A DNA stretch of 64,000 nt from Nymphaea colorata. Its lineage: Eukaryota > Streptophyta > Magnoliopsida > Nymphaeales > Nymphaeaceae. The stretch spans positions 17,652,354 through 17,716,353 of the forward strand of contig NC_045139.1 in assembly GCF_008831285.2 (NCBI RefSeq), in the 5' to 3' direction. The position numbers were made by a program, and so were the translations under genes. The notes under the pieces are model-generated. The model was not told where the DNA came from, searched no databases, and saw only the letters and a list, made by a program, of their open reading frames with translations. Of this stretch, positions 23,283-36,450 are shown one piece after another (position 1 is the first letter of the stretch; every line of letters starts with the position of its first letter).

Positions 23283-24637
23283 TGCACGTGCACATGCACA
23301 CACACACACACACGCACAGAGAAACATACACAAAGATATCAGTGCAACCAGGTATCATGGATATGTTATATTCTGTCATATAATGTGAACATTGTACAAA
23401 CGACCTTCGGTTGAAGATGCAACTTCATTCTGTTGTTCTTCTAATATTGGGTGCTATACAAACATGACAAGGTTGCAAGTTAAAAATATTAAAGCCAAAA
23501 TTGATGGTACAAAATTGATATAAATGCTAGACATGGCAGTGTTAAGGAGAATACTGTTAAGTGTAAAATCCTGAACACCTGTTTCTTGTTGAAAAAACTT
23601 ATTTGTAGACAAAGATCCAAAAATACGTGTTTCATGTGTTATGGTCCAACATGAAACATATCATGATTCTTTGTGTACCCTGTCAGACATATAGTCATGC
23701 CCATTTTCTTAAATCCTACCCCTTTCATGGTCATGTTTTTTAGGTTTCTGTTTCTTTTATAACTTTCCCTTGCTTGATTACTTTTTGAAATACTTTAGTA
23801 ATTCACTGTAGTTTCTTCTTTGATGTCTGAATGTGTGAGCTTGCATGTGTGCTTCATTGCCGATATGTGCTTCGTTTTCATTGTAGTGAGAATCTAATTT
23901 TTATGAGCATAGATGACAATCATACAGACATACATGTATCATTTCAACAAGAGTATTTGACATTGCATTGATTTCAAGCATGTGAATTAATCGTTTGGAT
24001 CCTTTATTTTCTGGTACATTCTATTTTTCGTAGATATTGGTCATTGTTTGATTAGAACAGTCTTATTTAATCGGACTCTTGAAGGAGTGAAATAAGTAGT
24101 TACTGCATTCTGTCCTTTTGCAGTTTTATTTACCAAGCGTCTTCTATGATGATTTTTTACTGCACCTTTTTACAATCAGGATATAAATAAACCATGTTCC
24201 TTTACAAATCCATGAACATGCTATGAACTAGTTTGGCAATTGGCGTCACCTCCCCTAACTATTTTAGTTTGGCAATTGTCTGAAAGTACTGTTTTAATTG
24301 CAACTGTATGTGGTGCCCCATATTTTCTCCCTTTCTCTCTCTCTCTTTATCTGACACACATGTAATTTACTGCATACATTTTTCCTCATTGACACTTCCA
24401 TTCCGTTGCTTTTATTTGACTTTTATGTTTAGCTTCTATGTACTTCTGGAATGTGTTCATGCAATGCTGATAAGAATTCACTGACCATTGAAATTATGTT
24501 GCAGGGCTAATGCACAGCAGCCAAAGCTGTTCGTTGGGATGATTCTCATTCTTATTTTTGCTGAAGCTCTGGCCTTGTATGGTCTCATTGTGGGCATCAT
24601 CTTGTCATCTCGTGCTGGCCAATCCAGGGCAGACTAA
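22291..24637 (+). CDS. VHA-c: V-type proton ATPase 16-kDa proteolipid subunit c, 3 exons, 164 aa
   Basis: Rotor-ring subunit of the membrane V0 sector, which pumps protons into the vacuole, trans-Golgi network and related compartments. Exons are 22291-22366, 22470-22755 and 24505-24637. They splice in phase (T|GC for Cys26 and AG|G for Arg121) and give a protein that starts [12 protein letters not shown] and ends in SRAGQSRAD. Four hydrophobic helices are visible. Glu141 in the last one ([12 protein letters not shown]) is the proton-carrying carboxylate of the family. Length and sequence are typical of plant subunit c, which is highly conserved. ATG 22291 is the first ATG after the predicted transcription start and has AAA before it. 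Intron 2 (22756-24504, 1749 bp) starts with the weak donor GTGCTT and contains a TC/AC microsatellite. Plants usually carry several nearly identical copies of this gene. Confidence 0.97.
23244..23317. repeat. (TC)n(AC)n microsatellite in intron 2 of the V-ATPase gene
   Basis: CTCTCT units to about 23263 are followed by CA units interrupted by TGCACGTGCACATGCA, ending about 23317. The alternating purine-pyrimidine AC part could adopt Z-DNA. Confidence 0.9.
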
Positions 24638-24818
24638 GCATATTCAAAGATAAGCATTTTGGTTTGACTGTTCTTCATGAATCATCATTTGGTCTGAGAT
24701 CAGAGACCTGTTATCCACTGTACTATCTCTAGTTTTGAATTTTTCATGTTGGAACTAGACTATTTTTTCTAGTTATAGTCTCTACGTTGTTTATTAGGGC
24801 ACTAAAGGTTTTGGTTGA

Positions 24819-24824
24819 AATAAA
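24819..24824 (+). terminator. Polyadenylation signal AATAAA of the V-ATPase gene
   Basis: A canonical AATAAA lies 182 bases after the stop codon, followed by TG/TTTTTT-rich DNA, as expected of a plant near-upstream polyadenylation element. Confidence 0.55.
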
Positions 24825-25316
24825 GCTTGTATTGCCAACCTGCTGAATTGTAGCGGATCTTTTTTTGGTGAAGGAACAAGGTTTAACACGCTGTGAAAGC
24901 AGATTGTAATCATGTTTTTAGTTTTTACTTTGTGCTCTCTGTATCTTCTTACTAGAAAGAGCCACGAGATAGACATATTTGAATGCCATTTATGTTTGTG
25001 AGGTATAATTAAACGTAGAGAAAAGAAGCTGGAGTTCCTATGCATGTCTTTTTTGAAGGAGGTTCATGCAGTAAGTTTATCAAGGGATCTATTGGTGATT
25101 TTGTAGAAGATCTAAAATTAATCAGTTAAATGAAGACTTTTCCTATCTTCTTATGAGTAATTAGTGAATACAGGTTTTATCTATTTTTTCCTTGTTAAAT
25201 ATAATTAATATAGTCACTGGGCAGGAGGGGCTCGCTGAGAAAAGTTTGGAGTGACCGAACAACTACCATGGATCGTGCTTTATAAATAGCTTGTTGGATT
25301 GCATTTCTAACTAGAT

Positions 25317-25520
25317 AGTTCAGTATCATTTGGATAATGTGATAATATGGGCTGCTCCTGTCCTTGGTTTAGCGTGTGGTAGACAAAAAGCTTGTCATAT
25401 AGGGGTGGATTTGTCGACAGTTCAGTATCACTTGGATAATGTGATAATATGTGCTGCTCCTGCCCTTGGTTTAGCGTGTGGTAGACAAAAAGCTTGTCGT
25501 GTAGGGATGAATCTGTCTAA
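25317..25520 (+). repeat. Recent tandem duplication, two 102-bp units
   Basis: Unit 1 is 25317-25418 and unit 2 is 25419-25520, both starting AGTTCAGTATCA. They differ at only a handful of positions. Because 102 is divisible by three, a reading frame runs through both units, but its translation resembles no family and it lies in non-coding surroundings. Confidence 0.9.
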
Positions 25521-28040
25521 TAAATCTGAAATGGAACGGTTGCAGTTCAGATAATAAAGTCTTTAACTTTTTGTAAATTGAAAGACCACTAGGACTGCCG
25601 AGTTGCCAGTTGGTGGACAATCGTTTATATGCTGACCCTCTTTATGCGCACTGGCAAGCCTGCCCAGCGTCATCCGTTGTCCCTACCTCCTAGTGAGCAA
25701 CAGCTAGGTGAATTTAGTTTATTATTATTATCATATTATGATATTCGAATGCAGTTTTATAATTCTGAATGTGTTTTTGTCTTCAGATTTTTTTGTTCTT
25801 TGAATAGGTTTGCGAAAGGTTTTATTATTCAATTTAGAATGCAATTTTGTCTTGTAGGCTTTTTCTCTGTTTTGTTGCTCTAATTTTACGAAGGTGCTTA
25901 GTGTGGAAGCCCTTCGAGGAATATTAACGTAACTGGAATTGCTAATTAGTGTCAGTGTTACGAGTGTTGGCTATTTGTCAAGTTGCATATTTTTTCCTTG
26001 ATAGTTTTGTTTGGAGAGCTGTATGTCATTTGCCTCTAGTAGGAATATCCATTTTAGTTCAGTTTTTTGTTGGACTTGGGGAAAATTCGGTCAGTTTATC
26101 TTTCTGAAGTGACTGCCTTTTGACAGATGCGTCAAAGAGGTGATTGGAAAAATAGTTAGCTTGGGAAGTAGATTGTTCAATTTTCATCGACTAGTCCCTT
26201 TTGTTGGGTGGAGAACCCTGGTTATGCCTTCTACTAATTCTACCTGGACACCATGAGAAAGAAACATCTCCATTTGATTTTGTGACAGCTCCTTGCTAGG
26301 GATTCAAGGAATTTTTTGAGTTCTAATTATGGGAGGGAGGTATGATACATTTACTAGTACGGCCAGCTCCCCCACTCCATTTTCAAATGAAAAGGGACTA
26401 GCACTCGTAACTACTGTTGCAAAGATGATGGGTAGGTTTTAGCGTTGAACGGACGTAACTAGAGCCTACTTGAGGTTGGTCTGAGGTGGGATTAGCAGCA
26501 CCTGTGTCAGTGCCATCAAATGCTCGTTTCAAGTCAATCTATGTTGCTGTACCTTTATGTGACTTTTCAGTCTCCTATTGGTTAGTCGGACTCTCCGGAA
26601 GAACTTGTGTTCTTTTGGTTCTTCTAACTTTACTGGCACGTGGTGGAGCTCTCCGTGTTATTTTCTTGATAGGTTATGTTGCTAGATGTACAACGTGTAA
26701 CTTAACGGCTCCTTCGTTAGGTTTTGCCATCAATGACAGAAGTCTGGACCGGAGACACCAGACTGTTATATCGTTAGTAACCTCCCGCTCTCGGTCTCAC
26801 TCTTTGTGAGTGATCTTGACTTGAATCCTTGATTAAGATGACAACCATATCTGTGATTCGAAGGTGGCGATGGCTTAAGCTTTGAAAATTTTTTACTCAA
26901 GGACAATAGTTTTGAGCTGATAGTTAGTATGATAAATACCAAGATTGATTAGACTAATTAAATGTTCCTTCTGAATTTTTAAGCGTTGATCCCTTTGTTG
27001 GAGCACGATGGTTATATGATTGTGAAAATGTGGTTGTCGTGATTTCTTTTGTCTGTCCCCACTCCCAAAAGATTAATGTGCTGTATGGGTTTAAATTTAA
27101 CTTGATGAATGTATGTCTTTTACTTAATCAATGATTGCGTGTGCGTGTGTAGGAGAATTCTATCCTACTGTGTGCCAAATGTGGTGGGATGTCTTAACAT
27201 TTAAAACCATCGCTAAAAAGCACCATGGAGAGTTGCTAAAAACATCATGACATGAACCATTGCCGATCCTCATGTGACAGCTGTTTTGTAGTGACACATT
27301 TTTTACTTTGAGCCATCCATTAACATTTCGCACCGGCAGCACAAAACTCCTCTAATTAGTTGGATGAGAATAAATGTTTGGGCTTTGTTGTTGTGAGAAG
27401 TGATTGATTTTTCAAGATATTAAGATATTTGTATCTAGTTTAAAGTTGTTTAGTGTAAAACTTATTTTCTACAAAAGTACAGCTATATATATATATATAT
27501 ATGAATGAGCACTAGCACATCTTCCATAGCTGGCTGATTGAACGCTGATATTGAGTCTATTTCATCAGAAAGTGATTTCTCAATTCATCCGGAAAGCTAA
27601 GTTTTTATAGAAAAGTGACAACTAGGTATTTACGATGTTCAATGGGAGAAGGATTCTTTCTCTCACGCAAATAAAAGGTAAAACGGATAACATTGCCAAG
27701 TATGAATGCTTGCATGATTGAGCTGGCGTATCTGCTAAGGAAAGCTATTTGTAATCTGTACGCCAAGAAAATGTATTAGTTATGGAATTATGAATTGAAG
27801 ATGCAATGCAAGGCTTCAATAATGGAGATGACTGTTGCAATGTTAAGGCAGTTTCATGTGGACAAGGTCTCAAAGGCCCAACCAGTGGGAAACCAAGGCA
27901 AGGCAGAGTCCCGTTACGACCAACCTCCGCCACCACCAGCCTCCAACTATTATTTATGCTTATTGATATCTGTTCTTTCTTTGAGGACAAGATAGTATGA
28001 AGATTTTCGTATTTACAAATGCATTTTGTACTAATAAACA

Positions 28041-28195
28041 ACAGTTATCTTTTTGCATTGGCTAAAGATTACCTGTGGTTACGAGTTTCTTTAACTAGTT
28101 TGATGATGAAGATATTACATACATGACATACTTTCACTATATATATATATATATTAACCACAGTTAATCTTTAGCCAATGCAAAAAGATGGCTGT
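28041..28195. repeat. Long inverted repeat (41-bp arms, 73-bp loop), MITE- or foldback-like
   Basis: The left arm 28041-28081 and right arm 28155-28195 are reverse complements except at about three positions. Both contain TTTTTGCATTGGCTAAAG on one strand. The loop ends in a (TA)n run. Transcribed, it would form a near-perfect 41-bp stem. There is no coding capacity. Most likely it is a small foldback transposon; a young hairpin small-RNA locus is an alternative. Confidence 0.8.
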
Positions 28196-29814
28196 TAATT
28201 ATTTATAGCCAAACACTTGAATGTTAGACAGATAATAAATAAGTTCAGCCCTTAATCTTTTTTAGACAGATAACGTTAGACAGCTTGCTTAATAAAAATA
28301 TGTTATATAAGTACTTGTAAGACATGACCATATGGGAAAAATTTATCAATTAAGAAGTCAATATATCATTTTATTATCAATTAGCTGAGCTGGGTCGTCG
28401 GTTTAGTTTGGTCTTCCTATCCACTTGTTATTTGAAATTGATATTTTTCTCTTGCTCCTTCTAGGAATGTTTAAGAAAAAACAAGAATGTCAACGGATCA
28501 TATTCCAATAAGATATACCTTTACCTCTTTCTATTTTTGAGGATATTCCAATATTTGGATTTCGAATTGGGATTAAAGCAAAGTCGTATCTGAATCCGAA
28601 TCTAAAATTTGATTTTATAATTGGAATCCGATTTTAATTCATTTTTTACATTCATAGAATTCAAGTCCAAATTATTAAGTGAAACAGAATTTGACGAATT
28701 CTCATGTAAGAGCATTAGATGATATTTATTTAAAATTAAATTTGATCTGAAACTAAATTCAAATCCAAATCCAATCACATATTTATATGTATTTGTATTT
28801 GAATTCGATTGAATGTCATCTGAATCGATGATTTTCTAATCAGATATTAATTTTTTTTTCACATCAAATTCTTTTAGATCTGATTTAAATCGGATATAAT
28901 GATATCTCTATTAAATAACATGGCCGGATGAATGTTGACCACCGCGCCTTACCATTACGTTACCATGAAAAAGATTAATGTGAAGAGTAGGACGATTAGG
29001 GCTGTTCCCACCTACCACTTGCGTTAGATCTGTTTCCAAATATCTTTCGTTATAACTCTGTCAAGAGCTAATCCTGTGATCAGTAAATGATGGTACCAGG
29101 TACCTTGCCAAAAGGAAGAACATATCGGAGGAAACGTCGAGGTCCAAGATATTCTTTCTTTTGGAGGGATGCTTCTGGTGTTAAGGGATTCGCACGTCTC
29201 CTCCTCCCTTTTCCGCCAAGTACATAAAATATCGTGTAAAGGCCGGCATTTGAGACATTGCGTCGTGATCAAGCGGTGACAGTTCGTTTAGGAGAGACTT
29301 GCTCTCTTCATTTTCCTCCTTCCTTTTCTTTTTCCTCTTTTTGTAAGTTGATAATTAATAGAAACAAGGCCTCTGAGGGTTCATTTGGCCATTCTATGAA
29401 CGGCAACAAAGAAATTTCATGAAAGACATAGATATATTCATGAAATAATATGTTACTGTTCCTGTAGCCCAATGGCCCCTCATTGTTCATCATCCCCGGT
29501 TTATGTTGACAGATGTCTTTCTCCAACGGAACACTGTTTCATTACTATGGCCAAAAAATTAGGGAAGATTTATGAAACACCTTAACAAGTGTTTCATGCC
29601 TCAACTTTAAGGCAAACTGTTCTATTTGCCAAACATGCTCCAATTTGATCAAATCTGATTTCCAATATATTTAGGTTGTCCAAATATAAACCATGTACAT
29701 TGCTAGGCAGAAATCACATTCATGTCCATTCAAAACAGGTTGCTTTCAATGTTGGCATCATACGCGCCACAAGCAAAGATTATTCTCTTCAATCATCAAC
29801 TTCTTTGGATACAT

Positions 29815-29990
29815 GCAAGGGCAGATCCAGAAATTTTTCAGGGGAGGGGCTGAATTATAATTTCAAAATTTTGATGGGAGCTGAAATATCATTTTCCAAA
29901 CCTTTTATATACACAATTTTTTTAAAAAAAATTATATGTAATTTTTTTTTAAGAAAATTGAGGAGTATAATGAGTGGTTGGAACTAGGAG
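29815..29990 (+). repeat. Degenerate dispersed repeat (copy 1)
   Basis: GGGCAGATCCAGAAATTTTT, then AGGGGAGGGGCTGAATTA and TTTCAAAATTTTGA, resembles the stretch at 50840-51035 in the same orientation, including TTTAAATTTTGA and ATATAAAA-rich middles. The GGC(A/G)GA-CCAG start matches a plant dispersed-repeat end I know by sight. The family is unnamed here. Confidence 0.35.
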
Positions 29991-30540
29991 GGAATCCAGG
30001 CCCAGGTCCAACCATATGGGCCGCTAACACTGGAAATGGATCGGTCTCCTTAAATTGACTCGGCCTGCTGCAGAATTCATTTGAAGGTTTTTTCAGTCTC
30101 CAGACTGGCTTCTACTGTCCTCTAGCCAAAAAGTTCTGGCTCCAAGACATCACGGTTAAGCTAAATTGATAAATCATAAGGTGTCACGTTTATTTTTTTA
30201 AAAATTAAAGATACTAATTGTCATACATATTTTAAAAAGTTAATTTTATATATGGCATTATTAGTTGATCACATATCTTGTAATAGATTTACTCAATCCG
30301 CTTATCTCATATAAAAAATTGCACCCAATTAACTTTATGATGATCATAGCCACTCTATTTGCACCCTCAGCCCCCTTTTATCATTTTTATGCATTCAACT
30401 AATAGACATGAAGTAAAAATTGCTTGAGAGAAAGAAAATCATTGTAGAAAAAACAAAAATGGTGTTTCATCAATGAATCTGGAAAAAAAAGTGTTATCGT
30501 TAAGAGCAGAAAATTAATCATTGAAGAGCCCCACACGTCC

Positions 30541-30790
30541 CCCATTAAGGAGGTTTGGTGCAGGTGGCTGGTAGGTAGCTAGTCATTGGTTCGAACGTCA
30601 TTGACATCAATCACCTTTGTTAATGAGTGGAATAGAATGCACTAGGTGGCACACAATGAGGGTTCTGCGCTGAGCATTGATGCGACCTTAGGGGGAAGAG
30701 GGTAGACCTTATCTGCCTCTCAATCGGGTGGTGCCGTGGTGGGTGAGCGGTGCTATGCATCGATGCAACCTTGGGAGTAGTGATGAAGTC
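30541..30790 (+). repeat. SINE-like stretch with a B-box-like motif and an internal direct repeat
   Basis: GCTAGTCATTGGTTCGAACG near 30580 resembles a tRNA-type B box (GGTTCGA). Downstream, GCATTGATGCGACCTTAGG and GCATCGATGCAACCTTGGG form a direct repeat about 85 bp apart. There is no cloverleaf, so it is not a tRNA gene. A degraded tRNA-derived SINE is the best guess. Confidence 0.3.
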
Positions 30791-31040
30791 AGAATTTTTT
30801 GGTTATGGGGCACTCTTATGGAAATTCTAGGAGCACAACATATATAAACAAGTAAATAATTGTAAGAAATCTATGTAAAACTAAATAAAAAATTTGTTGC
30901 TGACCTGGGGGACCCCCTTAATCGAGCGGTTGCGGTTGGTTCCCTCCCGCTCACCCAACAAGAAATGAGCATATATGCATTTGGAATCCCGATTCTGAGG
31001 CAGTTAGATGCCATCTATATAGAAGGGGTGGAGCCTTTTT

Positions 31041-31074
<34 letters not shown>

Positions 31075-34000
31075 TTGAAGATAAGGTTGGTTTTTGGAAT
31101 AACATAAAAACTTAATTCATATAAAATTGACATGCTAATGATTATAAATGAAATCTTTTTGAGGAGACAAATCCTCACTACCGGACAGAGATAAGAAGAC
31201 AGAAATATTCAAATTATTTCCCCTTGTTTTACTCGTCCGAATGACAAGGTCTATATCCATGAGCGACGAAATATGCACTTGAGAATGGATTGTTTACCTT
31301 TTGGAATCTAAATAACCAACAATGAATGGAAATAGTCGATTTGATATGCTAATAATGTATAAAAAAAGACAAACCAGTTGTAAAAGATTTTCCCCCTGCA
31401 TTTGTGGAGCACATAATTGAGGTTCCAGTTTATAAATAAGTTAGGACAAGGAACCGACCAAGGACCAGAGCACCCAATGGGTCTGAACTAAAGTGGCAGG
31501 TTTAGGACTCGATGTAGGGTCTTCATCTTAATGCTCTTTGCAGTTCCCCTCGCGCCACTGCTCTCCAGATATGGTAATAAATTCAATTTTTATAAAGAAT
31601 AATTAGATAAAATCAAAGTATTTAGCATTGGGCAGTGGAGAAAGATAGACCAAGTGCCAGGTGATTCATGGAGAAACACTCATTTATAGCCAAAATGGCT
31701 GTGTATCAATGCCATATTGAGTCAACATTTTCTTATTCACAAGTTCAGTTGCTACCAAGTTGAGTGACTTCATGTTTTCTGCCCGAGAATCTTGCTTATC
31801 AATTTATAGCCACAAATATCGTGATATTTTCCAGAATATCGCGACATTAACAAGAGAAAATAAATAAAAACGGGAAAATGTAGGGACGTATTGAAAAAAA
31901 AAAAGTTAAAACGAATTTATGACGATTTCAATGCGATTTTTTCGTGATTTTTCTATTTCATTCTCTGTTTTTACTTTCTTTCAAATTTTTTTTCATTGTT
32001 TTATTTCCTAGTGCTTTAGGCATTTAACATAACCTCCTAACAGCAATACAATACTTATTATTTTGTCATTTCTTGTACTTTTACCTAACATTTTGATTTT
32101 TTATTTAAAAAAAACTCCAAGATATTCCTAAAAAACAACTTTGCTGATAAATACCCGAGAAAAACCTTGACGTTAAAAACCTGAGAACTATATTCATGGC
32201 TATGTGCTTGGTTAGTGACATGACAAGTGAAACAAAAATTTACTTGTTAAAAATAATTAGTTCAGAAAAAGAAAAACATATTATATATATATATATATAT
32301 ATAACTGCTCACTGTGATCTGTATTTCAATATGATTTGAAGCATATTTTGATCAAAAGGGTGCAATGGGCCATCGTATCTTGAGGAAAGATTATTGGAGA
32401 TCCATTTTATGTGACAAAGTGGGATCAAGTATATCTTAAAGACTGTTTCATTATAAACATAGATTATGTTCTCTTGTCATCATCTCCCTTTTTCCTTTTT
32501 AATTAAAAGAGCAGTTTATAATGGCCCTAACAGCAGAATCCTTACCTAACCAATTTTATAACGACATATAAGAACTCAATTCAAATAGTTTACTTTACAT
32601 AGGCTCCACAACTTGCCTTGGTGGGTCAGCCACGGGCATTCAAGTTGAAAGGTGCCAAGAAAGTTCGGTATCCAGAAATGCACGTCGCTTCCCATAAAGC
32701 TGAAGCTGTGGTGAAACTTTTCTCAGTGGCGGAAAACGAGATGTGGACCGAAACGGTTGAACATGCATGAACAGATCGATATTTTGCACAAAAAACTCAA
32801 AATGTTCGTCCTCATGTGGGGAAAAAAGAAGGGGGAAATCTTATTTCTGAACACAAATTACTAAAGAAATCTTGTGGTTTCCTCACTTGCAAGGAAAAAG
32901 ATATTCCTAACTGCAATAAGCTGACAATCTTTGTCTTTTTCCACGAAGCCTTCTGGAGTCCCTGCACTTTGATTTGTATCTTTAATGTACTTTTCTTCTT
33001 CCGATTAAGCTCAAAGGAGAAGGATATAGACCTGAATTAACAACATTCAATGAAGAGAGCCGGTTCAAGTTTATCTGTTTACCTGAACTTGACACACACA
33101 AATCCCAGTTTATCCTGTTTTTTGAGTAAAATTAGCATCCAAACAGTGGGAAATACAAAGTAGCAGGACGACTAATGCAGCCAGATAGCTAAAAGTTTAA
33201 GACATGTCACTAAAAGTCTTTAGCCACAAGAGCAGTAGCAACAGTTTGTAATCAATCTTTTTAGTGACTGATAACAATTTTTAGCTATCCAACAACATCT
33301 TGCAGACATTCTTTTACAATGTTCACTTAAATTCCCAAGTTGGCATTTCTGGGCAATGAAGAGGTTCAACTTTGGCAGCCAGCAGTTTTCTTTTCCTTTT
33401 CTGATCTGATGAACCCAAAAACCCTAAATCCCCATTTTACCTGCAAAATTTCGGCGTGACCGACCCGGAGATCGTGGGTGGGCCAATGAAAGCAAGACAG
33501 GTCCATGCAAATTGGCTCAATCAGAGTGAAGCACATGAAGAAGCTGCAGCCAAGCTGAACCAAGCTCATGTGATCACAAAATCCACCCACTCAATTATGG
33601 CAGAATTGGAGGTAGAAGACAATGAATGAATGAATGAATAATTTGGATACCCAAATAATTCAGAGACACAAGGAGGATAAGGCCACTGTGGCAAAGGCAC
33701 TTGGGAATCCAATCAATGATCAGAGACAGGCCATGACAAGCTCCACTGCCATCATATGGCAATGTGGGTGATTCTCAGTGGGTGTGCTCCTCCCACTTGC
33801 CTCCCTTTGTACCAAACAAAACATGCCAATAACATTAGTTTTGCTGGCTCTGGTGGCCCATCATCAGGTTACTATGTTCATGTCCAGGCCTGCAAGGTTG
33901 ATGCCAATGCACTAAAAGTTTCAGAACTTGCCTATCTTATCTCATACATCTTTAAAAAATGGGACCAGAGATGAACCAATCTGCTGCTTCATCCTCATCC

Positions 34001-34399
34001 ATCTTTGTTTGATTTGTGTTCTTTGCACGCGCACCTGCACATACAAACACACACACAACATTCACTTTTCACTTTTTAGCCCTTATATGAAGGGGTTGGG
34101 TTTGAAAATTTTGCTACCCATGTGAGAGTTTGAAGTTTGTAGGGTTTCTTTTTCTTTTTTCTTTCTTTCTTTCTTTTTTTTTTTGGCCCCCTTTGAGTTT
34201 GAGAGAGAGAGAAGCTTGGATATCACTATACTAATCTCTTACTTGTCAGATTGTGGTTGCTTTTCACTTAATTCAAACCAGAAATTTTCGTTGGCCTTTT
34301 ATTATATGTTAACAAATTTCCATGCAAGATTGATAACAGATTTTGTTTTATACTTAACCAATTTTCACCATCATATATTGGGAAGACATACCCCAAAGA

Positions 34400-34590
34400 G
34401 GCCACATCTCTTCCCCTGATTCCTAAGGTCCATGGCGTCTAGGTAGAGACTCAAATACCTGTCAGGCATCCACCATATGCAGTTTAAAAGAGTAGCACCC
34501 ACGGGAATCAAACTAACGACCAAACTTTCACCTTTTGCATTCCAGTTCGACCAGCTACGCTCGAAATGAATATGGCATTGCACATGCATT
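34400..34590 (-). repeat. tRNA-derived SINE-like repeat
   Basis: Minus-strand reading gives GTAGCTGGTCGAACTGG (A-box-like) followed about 30 bases later by GTTAGTTTGATTCCCGTGGG (B-box-like), the spacing of a tRNA promoter without a cloverleaf. The remainder is unrelated to tRNA, as in plant SINEs. The ends are approximate. Confidence 0.35.
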
Positions 34591-35067
34591 TAACAAGATG
34601 GAAAGACAACCTGTCACATCTCTTTAATTTAATGAACTTCTATACCTCTCTCTCTCACACATAAACACATATATATATATATATATAGACATAGTCACTG
34701 AACTTGATCAGGAGACAACTTCCTGGGGAGATGTAAAGATCCGTTTTCTTTTAGAAAAAATGTGGGTCCATAAAGCGACCAGACCCATATCCTGTCAAGC
34801 GCAACCCTGATTCTCGTGTCGGCCTTGGGACATGCATCACTTAGTTTCATAACGCGTATCAAAATATCAGAAACAGTTGAAGACTGTGCCCTCCATAATC
34901 TGGAGAAGGAAGATGAACACTGGATGGGGGAGAGTAGACAGTATGGTACTGTTTGGGGGGTGAAAGAAGACCTTCAATATGCAAAAGATTTCAGAAACGA
35001 CAGACGGAAACTGTATGATGCAGGCGTCAGTAGGAAGTGTTGATCCATCAACTGGTATATTCCTTCT

Positions 35068-35107
<40 letters not shown>

Positions 35108-36416
35108 ATCATGTTAATGCACATCGGCAAGCTTGTTCATTTAGGTATCAAAGCTAATCTTGCAATTTTATTTAGAACCAATGATGTTCTGCAGATGTAT
35201 GAATCTTACATCATCAACAAAATTTATGACATTTCAAATAATTTTTCACAACTAAAGATTCAAGAAAGCAGCTTCATTGTTTTCCTTGTGTTGAAGTCGA
35301 GCAGAAGACGACACTTTGCAAATTTTCTTGCACTTGGGTTGTTGAATTTCCACCAACTCACAAATTTAAATTTTCACAAGGTAGAGAAGGTGACTGAACT
35401 CGTTCAAAACTATAGTACTGCCGAGAAGTTGCTGTTAGCCAAGAGCAAGCATTCGATAAAAAGAACGTTATATTCTTGAGAACAACTTGTTGAAGTTCAT
35501 TATGCTTCTGTTTCATAAAACAATATTATCATGAACGTTATTAATATACTTAACAACTCCATACTTTTATGGATAACAAAAAACATAATGTTCTTTCTAC
35601 CAAACAAAATTCATGTTGGGTCATATTTCTAACTTTTGGTGGCAGGCAAAGCGTATCAAACGGTGGACCGAACGCACCTACTCATTCTACTACTTAATCG
35701 GCGGCGGTCGCATCTACGCAAACACAAGCTACGTAATATGGTACTGCCATCTTGGATTTAGCCATCAACATATATATATGATATAATGAAGTCTTTCTTG
35801 TGCGTTCTATTTTCTAGTGGGAACCGATGATGTTAGGTAACAAATGGCGTATTTGCGACCGGACTTACGCATTCTGATTGTGATACTATAATTAAAAATT
35901 AAAATAAAAAACAAAAAAATGCCATCAAGTTGCGGCGAGCAACTTTAGTTGTTAATTATTTTTCTTTTATTTGGCAAAAAAAAAAGAAGAAAGAAATCAG
36001 AGAATAAAGAGAGAGAGAGAGAGCAGGTGATATGAAGATTCTACAATGGTATGAAAATTTCCCGACAAGAAGACGGATTAGTAATCCCTTCGGTTCTACC
36101 ATCCACACCGTGAGGTCAAATTGGGGGACTGGAAAACGGGTCCAGGTCAACATGGGTCTTGGTGATCCGGATCCAAGTGCGACAGAAGGGCCCCTCTTTG
36201 GAAACCAAAGTCCGGCCAAGATTTGAAAATTTTCCATCGTATTAGGGAAGAATGACCCATGTAAGTTGCAATACCCTAATAAGACTTTTCAAAATCTTAG
36301 CGGTTTTCAATTGTCACAATCTTTATTGCGATCTCATCTATACATTTAATGTAAAGTTTACATTATGGTCTTCGGCCTAAAGAATATTATGCAAGTATTC
36401 CATTAATATATTGGGT

Positions 36417-36450
36417 CAGATTCATGAAACACTTTTGGTTCATGAATCTG
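36417..36450. repeat. Small perfect inverted repeat (12-bp arms, 10-nt loop)
   Basis: CAGATTCATGAA at 36417-36428 and TTCATGAATCTG at 36439-36450 are exact reverse complements. It could be a MITE remnant; another hairpin with TGAAACAC/GTGTTTCA arms lies at 29573-29596. Confidence 0.7.

Noticed and set aside
25330..25554. 74-codon frame through the 102-bp duplication
   Set aside because: It is open because the unit length is a multiple of three; no family resemblance and AT-rich non-coding context.
33366..33850. Moderately complex stretch considered as a miRNA precursor or short gene (GGCTCAATCA word, 74-codon minus frame)
   Set aside because: The word only partly matches the miR171 target core, the possible stem is weak, and the frame has no recognisable features.
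35074..35105. (TA)n tracts here and elsewhere considered as elements of interest
   Set aside because: Simple microsatellites common in plant intergenic DNA; listed only in region descriptions unless tied to another structure.
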